DNA of 64,000 bases from Pseudomonas sp. MM223 (GTDB lineage: Bacteria; Pseudomonadota; Gammaproteobacteria; Pseudomonadales; Pseudomonadaceae): assembly GCA_947090765.1 (NCBI GenBank), contig OX352322.1, positions 1,631,501 through 1,695,500 of the forward strand, given 5' to 3'. Numbering within the stretch: the first letter of the stretch is position 1; each line of letters begins with the position of its first letter. The notes beneath the pieces are model-generated. The model was not told where the DNA came from and did no database searches. It saw only the letters and a program-made list of their open reading frames with translations. Shown in pieces: positions 54,454 through 63,367 of this stretch. The position numbers and the translations under genes are program-made.

Positions 54454-54833
54454 TCACGATGCCAGCGGAGGGCGGCCGCCTGGCCGTTGTACTGATGGTG
54501 GCAGTGCTGCTGCTAGGTGTGGGCGGTGCCGGCGGTACCTGGCTGGCGGCCGGCCATTACCGGCCGCTGCTGGATCAGGCCAATAAGGAGGCGGCGATTT
54601 GTGTTGCTGCCCGGAACAACCTCAGCGGGCTGGCGGCAGAGCAGGGTAAGGCACTGGGCGATCTGGCCCTGGCGGCAAGTATTCGCAAGGCCGGCGTCGA
54701 GAAGGCTGTGGGGGAGGCCAAGGCCAGTGCAGATGTTGACTACGCCGCAGCGAACCGACTGCAACAGGAGCGCACCGGTGGCGACCAGTGCACGGCTGCC
54801 GCCTCGATCATCGACAAGGAGCTTGGGCTATGA
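54450..54833 (+). CDS. Rz-like spanin inner-membrane subunit
   Basis: 127 aa; N-terminal membrane helix (LAVVLMVAVLLLGVGGAGGT) then a coiled periplasmic part. DUF2514-like. ATGA overlaps on both sides. Confidence 0.75.
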   Translation: MITMPAEGGRLAVVLMVAVLLLGVGGAGGTWLAAGHYRPLLDQANKEAAICVAARNNLSGLAAEQGKALGDLALAASIRKAGVEKAVGEAKASADVDYAAANRLQQERTGGDQCTAAASIIDKELGL

Positions 54834-55171
54834 CGCTGGTGGTGAACTCGAAAAACTGTAGGAGCGGGGAGGGCCTGTTTCAGGCTGCAGCCCGTGTAAC
54901 GCGTGGATTGTCCTGTGGGAGCGGGCTGGTGGTGGTCCTGGCCCTTTCGGGCTGTGCCGGCCGCGCTGAGCAGGAGAAGCATTACGTTCGCGTCGAGGTG
55001 CCGGTGCAGGTGCCGTGTCGGGCGCCGGAAGTCGCGGTACCGTCCTGGGCGGCCGCTGGCCTGCGCAAGACCGACAGCCTAGAGGTGAAAGTGCGGGCGC
55101 TGCTGGCTGTGCGCAGGCAGCGGATCGGGTACGAGAAAGAACTGGAGGCGGCCATAGCCGCTTGTCGATGA
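54830..55171 (+). CDS. Rz1-like spanin lipoprotein
   Basis: 113 aa. Lipobox LALSGC near residue 41 and a Pro-rich mature part (VEVPVQVPCRAPEVAVPSW). The 40 residues before the signal segment are unusually long; two stretches of that DNA (near 54857 and 54912) look like REP heads (CTGTAGGAGCGGG, CTGTGGGAGCGGG). The true start may be nearer the lipobox. Confidence 0.7.
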   Translation: MTLVVNSKNCRSGEGLFQAAARVTRGLSCGSGLVVVLALSGCAGRAEQEKHYVRVEVPVQVPCRAPEVAVPSWAAAGLRKTDSLEVKVRALLAVRRQRIGYEKELEAAIAACR

Positions 55172-55187
55172 GGGGGCTTCCGCCCCC
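55172..55187. terminator. Hairpin between converging Rz1 and protease genes
   Basis: GGGGGC-TTCC-GCCCCC; short T content on either side, so efficiency is uncertain. Confidence 0.5.
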
Positions 55188-55194
55188 CCTCTGA

Positions 55195-56040
55195 TCAAGG
55201 CCTACTGACGGCCTTGACGGCGCTGCTCAGCTTCTGGCTCTCAAAAAGCTTTGCATACCCCGACTGCAAGCAGTCGTACTGGTACATTGTGCGAAGAAGC
55301 CATATCTTTTGCCATAGAGCATCATCCATAGCATGTTGGGTCACATTGAGATTCAGGAGGGCAGCCTCCCTCATATCAATCACCGAGCCATGGGAGTGGT
55401 AGTGCCCTCGCGTAGCCATCTTCGAGATTGTCTCGTCAATAGCCTCCGGTATATGAGACATCATGCCTTTAGAAAGCAGCTCACGCGCCAGCTTTTCGGT
55501 CTGCCCTCGCGTGGTCAAGGCTAGCTGATACTCAATGGGGTTGAACGATCCTGCTGGTGCATTAAGGATGAACTCCACCGGGACACCGTTGTAAGACGGA
55601 TCTATAGGGCCTAGCTCGGACTCTACCCCCATCATTATGGTGGATCCTGACAGAGCTATCACGGTGCCGTTACTTTTGGCGCGCCGCGGGATAATGACTC
55701 GCAGATCAGGAGCGGCCTGCTGGAGCAGGGAGCAAATTTTCTCTGTTGGGTCGGTGTAACCGCCGTTTGTCTCAAGCAGCAGGTCAATAGGCTTGCCCAA
55801 GGCGCCGCGCAAAAGCTCTGCGAACAGGACATCATCACCCATGTCAATCTGGGCGCCCGACTGTTCACATTCGGTGAAGTAAACGATCAACTCTCGACCG
55901 GTATCCTCTTGAATGTCAGAGATCAACTGCTGACGAAGATACCGGTCCTTGTGCGTGACCCAGAAAAGCGGGGATTGAGACGGCAGCGTCTTAGAGCGGG
56001 GAAAGCAATCCGGCATGATGGCGAGCGTCCTGTTCGTCAT
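55195..56040 (-). CDS. Clp-fold serine protease, SDH proteinase family (moron)
   Basis: 281 aa. Similar to SDH-type serine dehydrogenase proteinases/SppA-ClpP fold: LLLETNGGYTDPTEKI near residue 90, IPRRAKSNGTVIALSGSTIM with the candidate catalytic Ser, and ELGPIDPSYNGVP, where Asp is conserved. No signal peptide or clear TM helix. ATG 56040 chosen by homology-like start. Lower GC than phage genes; at the prophage right end, opposite to the lysis genes. Probably a lysogen gene; protective role is inference. Confidence 0.8.
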   Translation of the reverse strand: MTNRTLAIMPDCFPRSKTLPSQSPLFWVTHKDRYLRQQLISDIQEDTGRELIVYFTECEQSGAQIDMGDDVLFAELLRGALGKPIDLLLETNGGYTDPTEKICSLLQQAAPDLRVIIPRRAKSNGTVIALSGSTIMMGVESELGPIDPSYNGVPVEFILNAPAGSFNPIEYQLALTTRGQTEKLARELLSKGMMSHIPEAIDETISKMATRGHYHSHGSVIDMREAALLNLNVTQHAMDDALWQKIWLLRTMYQYDCLQSGYAKLFESQKLSSAVKAVSRP

Positions 56041-56239
56041 AGGTTTTTTGGCTTTCACCGAGGGCAAATACCGTTAGGCCTGCGTTCATGCGCTCGCTTG
56101 CCTGACGAATGGCCTCATATGGGTCGCGGCTTGGAGGGGCGGTTACCTCATCTTTGACGATAACCTGGTCGGTCCGAGTACCGAAAAGATTTCTGGCTTG
56201 AGCCATCGCGCTTGACTCTTGGAAATATACGCTGCTCAT
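55991..56239 (-). CDS. Small partner of the Clp-fold protease
   Basis: 82 aa; MSSVYFQESSAMAQARNLFG, acidic/helical. ATG 56239 preferred (GGAG 8 bp upstream); ATG 56251 is an alternative. Its end overlaps the protease start by 50 bp, so the two are translated together. No family recognised. The 56252-56592 stretch upstream has no gene; it holds a DnaA-box-like TTATCCACA (56284-56292) and a TCAGGGG/CCCCTGA dyad (56543-56565). Confidence 0.6.
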   Translation of the reverse strand: MSSVYFQESSAMAQARNLFGTRTDQVIVKDEVTAPPSRDPYEAIRQASERMNAGLTVFALGESQKTYDEQDARHHAGLLSPL

Positions 56240-56502
56240 GAGCTGCTCCATTGAAAGATCAGCGGTGTTCTTCGCTAATAGACTTATCCACAGGATTTGC
56301 ACACCGTATGGACAAGGTGGCTCGCGATTATCGCTACGTCAAGCTCCAAGTCAAATCATATTTTGACTGGAAGGCGCCTGTGCCAGTGAAACCGATGAGT
56401 CCCCTATAAAGAAGTCGACGAGCGGGGCAAAGAATCCACGTTCACCCCTTATTCTGTTTTGCCGCTGACGGCGCGATCTCTCCGTGCTCGGCTGTGATTC
56501 TC

Positions 56503-56520
56503 GTACCACTTTTTGTACCA
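56503..56520. promoter_or_regulatory. Paired GTACCA sites near attR
   Basis: GTACCA at 56503-56508 and 56515-56520, 12 bp apart, within a T-rich context as in the pair at 15272-15288. Candidate integrase arm sites. Confidence 0.35.
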
Positions 56521-56592
56521 AAAGAGGTTTTTTATGGGGGAATCAGGGGGATTTATGGCCCCTGAAAGCCTTTAAGCCCCCCTTTTCCAATA

Positions 56593-56611
56593 CTCCTGCT
56601 AATCCGCACAT
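56593..56611. other. attR core (19 bp)
   Basis: Identical to 15200-15218. On the minus strand it begins ATGTGCGGATTAGCAGGA, the displaced asnO start, preceded by the native ribosome site TAAGGACTT; the frame then runs 22 codons into the prophage and stops. Confidence 0.88.
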
Positions 56612-56642
56612 AAGTCCTTACCGGTTTTTCCGTTGGGGAGGG

Positions 56643-56663
56643 GGTGCCCAGGATTAGGGCACC
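56643..56663. promoter_or_regulatory. Palindrome in the native NAGGN leader
   Basis: GGTGCCC-AGGATTA-GGGCACC, 32 bp before the displaced asnO start. Candidate operator or leader hairpin of the NAGGN operon. Confidence 0.4.
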
Positions 56664-56723
56664 TTAAGGAACTGACCGGTGTGCTTTGTGAGAGTTTTAG
56701 ATCGATCTGTTATATGGGACTGC

Positions 56724-56831
56724 TATGCAGCCCTTCGCGGGCGCGCCCGCTCCCACAGGATTACCGCAGGCCTGGGCCTTGCGCGATCACTGTGGGAGCT
56801 GGCTTGCCGGCGATTGGTCTGCGAAGCAGAC
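56724..56831. repeat. REP doublet
   Basis: Inverted REP copies: GCGGGCGCGCCCGCTCCCAC on one side and GTGGGAGCTGGCTTGCCGGC on the other, closed by TCTGCGAAGCAGA. Lies between the NAGGN leader and mnmC. Confidence 0.8.
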
Positions 56832-56835
56832 CCGA

Positions 56836-58801
56836 TCACTTACCGCGAATGAGCTTACGCAACGCAAACCGGTTTGGATGACAAGCCTCTGCCACCGCCC
56901 GCGGCAATGGCAACGGTTCCCCGCACACCCAAGCCGCCACCAGTTCTCCACTCAGTGGCGCCGTGATCAATCCGCGCGACCCGTGCCCGCTGTTCACATA
57001 CAACCCCTCCAGCCAAGGGCAGGCCACATCCGGCACCTGCCGCGCATCCCGGCCCAGCACTGCATAGGCCTCGGCAAACAATTGCGCATCAGCCACCGGC
57101 CCCACGATCGGCAGGTAGTCCGGGCTGGTGCAACGGAACGCCGCGCGCCCCTGCAACTGCTCAGGGGCCAATTCGGCCGTGCCCAGGCGCTGGGCCAGGT
57201 CAACGGAGATCTCGTCCAGCAACGCCAGGTTGCCCTGGTGCTCGGCCACTGTCGGCGCCAGGTCTTCGCTGTGGAAATCAAAACTTGCGCCCAGGGTATG
57301 TTCATCCCCGCGCGGCGGTGCCACATAGCCCTCCGCGCACACCACGGTGCGCAGTGCCCGGCTGCTGGCGGTGGCCGGCAAGCGGGTGATTTGCCCCCGG
57401 ATGCGCTTGAGTGGCAACTGCGCGCAAGGCTCGAAGCGCCGCACCTCGGCAGCACCGGCCAGGATCACCACGGGCGCGCTGGCCAGCAGGCGCTCGCCAG
57501 CCCAGGCTTGCCAGTGGTCATCAACCTTGCGCAGCTCGATGACTTCCTGGTGTGTCAGCAGGCGGATACCTGGGTGCTGCAACTGCTGTTGGCACAGCGC
57601 GGGCGGGTGCACCCAGCCACCCTCGGGGTAGAACAACCCGCCGGCCGGCAAGGCCACCCCGGCGATGGCTTCGGCCTCGGCGCGTGCCAGTGCATGCAGC
57701 AAATCGTGGTCGAAGGCGGCAGCCAGCTTGCCTTGGCGCTCGGCTTCCTTGCTGTCGAAGGCCAGTTGCAGCACGCCGCAGGCATCCCAGTCGTGGCCAC
57801 GCTGCAAGCGCTGCAGCTGGCGCCGGGTGTAGCCGAACCCGGACAAGATCATCTGCGACAGCGCAGTGCCATGGGCCGACAACTTGAGGTACAGCACCCC
57901 TTGCGGGTTGCCCGAGGCTTCCTGTGCCGGGGCTTCGTGGCGCTCCAGCACGGTAACCTGCCAGCCACGCCGGGCCAGGCTGGCAGCGGTTGTGCTGCCG
58001 GCGAGGCCTGCACCAATCACCAGCGCCTCGCGCGGCCCCTGGGTAGCGGCGGGGCGCGCGTACCAAGGTGCGCCTGGCCCGGGCAGGGTGCCGACGTAGG
58101 CACCGCTCATCACCTCCCACTTCTTGCCGATGCCTGGCACCTTTTTCATGGCGAAGCCGGCTTCGACCAGGCTGCGGCGAACCCAGCCGGTGGTGGTGAA
58201 GGTGCCCAGCACTGTGCCCGGGTGCGATAGCCGCGCCAGCTGTGCGAACAGGCTCTGGGGTCCACATGTCGGGGTTCTTGGCGGGGGCGAAACCATCGAG
58301 GAACCACACATCGATCTGCGCATCGAGTTGTGGCAGTTGTTCGAGCACGTCGCCGATCAGCAAGGTAAGGGTGACCCGGCCATCGCCAAAGGTGAATTGC
58401 TGAAAGCCCGGGTGCACCGCCACATATTGCTCCAGCAGGGGCTCGGTGTAGCCGGCAAGTTCAGGCCACAGGCGCACTGCGCGGGCCATGTCATCGTGGC
58501 CGAGAGGGTATTTCTCGACACTGACGAAGTGCAGGCGCGCATCGCTGGGCGCATGCTCGTCGAACAGCTGCCAGGCGCAGAAGAAGTTCATGCCAGTACC
58601 AAAGCCGGTTTCGCCGATCACCATGCAGGTGTGCGGCGCCAGGTTGGCAAAACGCTCAGCCAGGCGGGTCTGGCCGAGGAACACGTGTTTGGTTTCTTCG
58701 ATGCCTTCGTTGACTGCGAAATAGACGTCGTCATATTGCCGCGAGTGGGGGCGGCCCTGGTCGTCCCAGTCGATCTGGGCGTGCTGGAGGAGGGTGGACA
58801 T
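56836..58801 (-). CDS. mnmC: tRNA 5-methylaminomethyl-2-thiouridine synthase MnmC, frameshifted
   Basis: Bifunctional enzyme for wobble-uridine 34: N-terminal methyltransferase (GETGFGTGMNFFCAWQLFDE, VWFLDGFAPAKNPDMWTPE) and C-terminal FAD oxidase (VIGAGLAGSTTAASLARRGW). Total 654 aa, normal. The frame breaks at 58251-58252 (coding GAGCCTG for GAGCTG), right after MWTPE. ATG 58801 set by family start MSTLLQHAQIDWD. Confidence 0.93.
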
Positions 58802-58914
58802 GGTTGGCTCGGTTGCAGCGGATGGACGGGATTTTATGCCATCTGATGATTTTGCGCAGGCACAGGCCGCCCACAAATCCGCTAGTCTTGCTTATCCATT
58901 GAAGGAGCCAATGC

Positions 58915-60408
58915 ATGTTCGAATCTGCCGAAATCGGCCACAGCATCGACAAGGAGGCTTACGACGCCGAGGTACCCGCTTTACGCGAGGCCCTGCTCGA
59001 AGCCCAGTACGAACTCAAGCAGCAGGCGCGTTTCCCGGTGATCGTGCTGATCAACGGCATCGAAGGCGCCGGCAAGGGTGAGACGGTAAAGCTGCTCAAC
59101 GAGTGGATGGACCCGCGCATGATCGATGTGCTCACCTTCGACCAGCAGACCGACGAAGAGCTGGCCCGGCCGCCCGCCTGGCGCTACTGGCGGGCTCTGC
59201 CACCCAAGGGGCGGATGGGCGTGTTCTTTGGCAACTGGTACAGCCAGATGCTGCAGGGGCGGGTGCACGGGGTGTTCAAGGATGCCGTGCTCGATCAGGC
59301 GATCATGGGCGCCGAGCGCCTGGAGCAGATGCTGTGCGATGAAGGTGCGCTGATCATCAAGTTCTGGTTCCACCTGTCCAAGAAGCAGATGAAGGCACGG
59401 CTGAAATCGCTCAAGGACGACCCGCTGCACAGCTGGAAGATCAGCCCGCTGGACTGGCAGCAGTCGCAAACCTACGACCGCTTCGTGCGCTTTGGCGAGC
59501 GCGTGCTGCGCCGCACCAGCCGCGACTACGCGCCATGGCATATCGTTGAAGGGGTAGACCCGAACTACCGTAGCCTGGCGGTGGGGCGCATCCTGCTGGA
59601 AAGCCTGCAAGCCGCGCTGGCCAACAACCCCAAGGGCAAGCACCAGGGCAACGTCGCCCCGCTGGGCCGCAGTATCGACCAGCGCAGCTTGCTCGGTGCC
59701 CTCGACATGACCTTGCGTCTGGACAAGGCCGATTACCAGGAGCAGTTGGTCACCGAACAGGCCCGCCTGGCCGGCCTGCTACGCGACAAGCGCATGCGCC
59801 GGCACGCCTTGGTGGCCGTGTTCGAAGGCAACGATGCTGCCGGCAAGGGCAGTGCCATTCGCCGCGTGGCGGCGGCGTTGGACCCGCGCCAGTACCGCAT
59901 CGTGCCGATTGCCGCGCCTACCGAAGAAGAGCGCGCGCAGCCCTACCTGTGGCGGTTTTGGCGGCATATTCCGGCACGCGGCAAGTTCACCATCTTTGAT
60001 CGCTCCTGGTATGGCCGGGTGCTGGTGGAGCGGGTGGAAGGTTTTTGCAGCCCCGCCGACTGGATGCGTGCCTATAGCGAGATCAACGACTTTGAAGAGC
60101 AGTTGGTGAATGCTGGCGTAGTCGTGGTGAAGTTCTGGCTGGCGATTGACCAGCAGACCCAGCTGGAGCGTTTTCAGGAGCGTGAGCAGATCCCGTTCAA
60201 GCGCTACAAGATCACCGAGGACGACTGGCGCAACCGCGACAAGTGGGACGACTATGCCCAGGCGGTGGGCGACATGGTCGACCGCACCAGCAGCGAAATT
60301 GCACCCTGGACGCTGGTAGAGGCCAACGACAAGCGCTGGGCGCGGGTGAAGGTGCTGCGCACCATCAACCAGGCGCTTGAGGCGGCGTTCGCCAAGCACA
60401 AAAAATAA
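58915..60408 (+). CDS. pap: Polyphosphate:AMP phosphotransferase (PPK2 class II)
   Basis: 497 aa with two PPK2 domains in tandem; the second holds the intact catalytic site. Walker A: NGIEGAGKGETVKLLNEWMD (first) and FEGNDAAGKGSAIRRVAAAL (second); lid FDRSWYGRVLVERVEGF. Converts AMP to ADP with polyphosphate. Divergent from mnmC, 113 bp apart. Confidence 0.93.
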   Translation: MFESAEIGHSIDKEAYDAEVPALREALLEAQYELKQQARFPVIVLINGIEGAGKGETVKLLNEWMDPRMIDVLTFDQQTDEELARPPAWRYWRALPPKGRMGVFFGNWYSQMLQGRVHGVFKDAVLDQAIMGAERLEQMLCDEGALIIKFWFHLSKKQMKARLKSLKDDPLHSWKISPLDWQQSQTYDRFVRFGERVLRRTSRDYAPWHIVEGVDPNYRSLAVGRILLESLQAALANNPKGKHQGNVAPLGRSIDQRSLLGALDMTLRLDKADYQEQLVTEQARLAGLLRDKRMRRHALVAVFEGNDAAGKGSAIRRVAAALDPRQYRIVPIAAPTEEERAQPYLWRFWRHIPARGKFTIFDRSWYGRVLVERVEGFCSPADWMRAYSEINDFEEQLVNAGVVVVKFWLAIDQQTQLERFQEREQIPFKRYKITEDDWRNRDKWDDYAQAVGDMVDRTSSEIAPWTLVEANDKRWARVKVLRTINQALEAAFAKHKK

Positions 60409-60417
60409 TCCTGCGGT

Positions 60418-60510
60418 GGCCCTATCGCCGGCAAGCCAGCTCCCACAGGAATTTCACCGCCCTCGAAAACTGTGCGGTACTTGTGGGGCTGGCTTGCCGG
60501 CGATAGGGCC
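60418..60510. repeat. REP doublet
   Basis: Arms GGCCCTATCGCCGGCAAGCC and its complement (60418-60440, 60488-60510), the same pair type as at 61622-61798. Confidence 0.88.
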
Positions 60511-60647
60511 AGATCAGGCAACACACCTGCCAAGCCATGCCACACAAGAATGACCTGATGAATTCTTTTCTCGGCACTCTTCCCCGTCACCGCCCTCCAA
60601 GCCCGTAGAATTCAGTCACCCCCACCACGGGCTTGATCGAGGATTTT

Positions 60648-61610
60648 ATGCACACCACTTCCGGCCGCTGGAGCTATGGCCTGTTCCTGGCACTTCTGAC
60701 CGCATTGCTGTGGGGCATCTTGCCGATCAAGCTCAAGCAGGTGCTGCAAGTAGTCGACCCGATCACTGTCACCTGGTACCGCCTGCTGGTTTCCGGTGGC
60801 CTGCTGTTCGCCTGGCTGGCCGCCAAGCGGCGTTTGCCGTCGTTCACCCGGCTGGCGCCCAAAGGCAAGGGCCTGGTTGTGGTGGCTGTACTTGGCCTGA
60901 TGGGTAACTACGTGCTGTACCTGATCGGCCTCAACCTGCTCAGCCCCGGCACCGCGCAGCTGGTGGTGCAGGTTGGCCCGGTGCTGTTGCTGGTGGCCAG
61001 CGTGTTTGTGTTCCGTGAACGCTTCAGCCTGGGGCAGGGCGTGGGCCTGCTGATTCTGCTGGCGGGTTTTGGCCTGTTCTTCAACCAGCGCCTCGAAGAG
61101 TTGCTGACCTCACTGGGCACCTACACCACTGGCGTGCTGACCATTCTGCTGGCCACCAGCATCTGGGTGTTCTACGCCCTCAGCCAGAAACAGTTGCTGA
61201 CGGTGTGGCATTCACAGCAGGTGATGATGGTGATCTACCTCAGTTGCGCCGCGCTGCTCACGCCCTGGGTACACCCGCTGGAGGCGCTGCAATTGACCCC
61301 GGTGCAAGGTTGGCTGCTGCTGGCCTGCTGCCTGAACACCTTGGTGGCTTATGGCGCGTTTGCCGAGGCGCTGGCGCATTGGGAGGCATCGCGGGTAAGT
61401 GCCACGCTGGCGTTGACGCCGCTGGTGACCTTTGTCGCGGTGGCCGTGGCGGCCTTGGTGTGGCCTGAGTTTGTTCAGGCCGAAGACATCAATGCCCTGG
61501 GGTATGTAGGGGCGGTGACCGTGGTGTTCGGCTCGGCGCTGGTGGCGCTGGGGCCATCGCTGGTGGCCAGTTGGCGTGCCCGCAAAGCGCGCTTGCCCCA
61601 GGTTCGGTGA
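60648..61610 (+). CDS. EamA-family transporter
   Basis: 320 aa, ten hydrophobic segments in two EamA repeats (e.g. LLTALLWGILPIKLKQVL; GTAQLVVQVGPVLLLVASVF). Inner-membrane drug/metabolite exporter; substrate unknown. GAGG before ATG 60648; an in-frame TTG at 60633 is less likely. Confidence 0.88.
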   Translation: MHTTSGRWSYGLFLALLTALLWGILPIKLKQVLQVVDPITVTWYRLLVSGGLLFAWLAAKRRLPSFTRLAPKGKGLVVVAVLGLMGNYVLYLIGLNLLSPGTAQLVVQVGPVLLLVASVFVFRERFSLGQGVGLLILLAGFGLFFNQRLEELLTSLGTYTTGVLTILLATSIWVFYALSQKQLLTVWHSQQVMMVIYLSCAALLTPWVHPLEALQLTPVQGWLLLACCLNTLVAYGAFAEALAHWEASRVSATLALTPLVTFVAVAVAALVWPEFVQAEDINALGYVGAVTVVFGSALVALGPSLVASWRARKARLPQVR

Positions 61611-61621
61611 TCGCCTGCTAC

Positions 61622-61798
61622 GGCCCTATCGCCGGCAAGCCAGCTCCCACAGGATCACCACAGGCCTGAGTACTGTGGAGTACCTGTGGGACAGGATCAC
61701 CACAGGCCTGAGTACTGTGGAGTACCTGTGGGACAGGATCACCACAGGCCTGAGTACTGTGGAGTACCTGTGGGAGCTGGCTTGCCGGCGATAGGGCC
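61622..61798. repeat. REP doublet with a triplicated 42-bp core
   Basis: Outer arms GGCCCTATCGCCGGCAAGCC and its complement. Between them a 42-bp unit (ACAGGATCACCACAGGCCTG and 22 more bases) is repeated three times without change: 61649-61690, 61691-61732, 61733-61774. Confidence 0.92.
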
Positions 61799-61817
61799 AG
61801 TACAGGTAATAAAGAAC

Positions 61818-63213
61818 TTAGCCCTTGCCACCCGGTGCCAGCATGTTCTCCGGCCGCACCCACTGGTCAAACTGCTCATTGGTCAGGTACTTCAACTCCA
61901 GCGCGGCCTCGCGCAAGGTCTTACCCTCGCTGTAAGCCTTCTTGGCAATTTCCGCCGCCTTGTCATAGCCAATATGCGGGTTCAACGCCGTCACCAGCAT
62001 CAAGCCCCGCTCCAGGTGCGCGGCCATCTGCTCGGCATCGGGCTCGATGCCCGCCACACAGTGCAGCTGGAAGTTGCGGCAGCCATCGGCCAGCAGTTCG
62101 ATCGACTGCAACAGGTTGTGGATGATCACCGGCTTGAACACGTTCAGCTGCAAATGCCCCTGGCTGGCAGCAAAACCGATGGCTGCATCGTTGCCCAGTA
62201 CCTGGCAGGCCAGCATCGACAGCGCCTCGCACTGGGTCGGGTTGACCTTGCCCGGCATGATCGAGCTCGCCCGGCTCGTTGGCCGGCAGGCGCACTTCGG
62301 CCAGCCCGGCGCGTGGCCCAGAGCCCAGCAGGCGCAGGTCGTTGGCGATTTTCATCAGCGCCACGGCCAGGGTCTTCAGGGCGCCCGCCAGGCTGGTCAG
62401 TGGTTCATGGCCGGCCAAGGCCGCGAACTTGTTCGGCGCCGTCACAAACGGCAGGCCGGACTCCGCCGCCAACTCGGCAGCAATGGCTTCGGCAAAACCA
62501 TGCGGGGCGTTAAGCCCGGTACCTACGGCGGTGCCACCCTGGGCCAGCTCGCACACCGCCGGCAGGGTGGCGCGGATGGCACGCTGGGCATAGTCGAGCT
62601 GGGCGACGAAGGCGGACACCTCCTGGCCGAAGGTGATCGGCGTGGCATCCATCATGTGTGTGCGGCCGGTCTTCACCAGCTTGTGGTGGCGCGCCGACAG
62701 CTCGGCCAGCCCTGACGACAGCTCGGCGATTGCCGGCAGCAACTGCTCGTGCACCGCCTGCGCCGCAGCGATGTGCATGGCCGTGGGGAAGCAGTCATTG
62801 GAGCTTTGCGAGCGGTTGACGTGGTCGTTGGGGTGCACTGGCGCTTTGCCGCCACGGCCTTTGCCGGCCAGTTCGTTGGCGCGCCCGGCGATCACTTCGT
62901 TGACGTTCATGTTGCTTTGCGTGCCGCTGCCGGTCTGCCAGACGACCAACGGGAACTGCTCGTCGTGCTGGCCATCCAGCACTTCGTCGGCGGCTTGTTC
63001 GATCAGCCGGGCGATGTCGGCCGGCAGGTCGCCATTGCGGTCGTTGACGCGTGCCGCGGCCTTCTTGATCAGTGCCAGGGCGTGCAGTACCGCGAGGGGC
63101 ATGCGTTCCTTGCCAATGGCGAAGTTGATCAGCGAGCGCTGGGTTTGCGCACCCCAGTAGGCGCCATCAGGAACTTCGACCGGGCCCAGGCTGTCTGTCT
63201 CGATACGGCTCAT
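61818..63213 (-). CDS. fumC: Class II fumarate hydratase, frameshifted
   Basis: Converts fumarate and malate. 464 aa once repaired. [40 protein letters not shown] and the signature [16 protein letters not shown], which is cut by an extra base at 62268 (plus strand GAGCTCGCC for GAGCTGCCC). ATG 63213 with CAGGAG upstream. Iron-independent, stable type. Confidence 0.94.
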
Positions 63214-63367
63214 TCTGTACTCACTCCTGTGTAGTTCGAAATCGCAGTTTAGGCCCTGATTCGACCGAGCGGTTCCATCGCTCGTCGTGCCACTTGAGCA
63301 CATCGCCACCACAGCGCAGAATGCTCTACTCTGAGGTACCCGCCTCCCTCTCCTTGAAGGAAATGCA

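Larger units (their letters stand above)
15200..56611. mobile_element. Complete siphovirus prophage, about 41.4 kb
   Basis: Bounded by a 19-bp direct repeat, with int next to attL. It holds lysogeny control (cI, cro, operators), replication (helicase loader and helicase), HK97-type head genes, lambda-type long-tail genes including G/GT, tail tip, fibre and lysis genes in the usual order. No large deletion is visible. The capsid protease and tail tip genes are frameshifted in this sequence; if those are sequence errors, the prophage could be inducible. Confidence 0.93.

Noticed and set aside
56284..56292. DnaA box TTATCCACA as phage or chromosomal origin
   Set aside because: Only one copy and no AT-rich repeats or replication gene beside it.
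61649..61774. Three direct repeats as a CRISPR array
   Set aside because: The 42-bp units abut without unique spacers and lie within a REP doublet; no cas gene is near.
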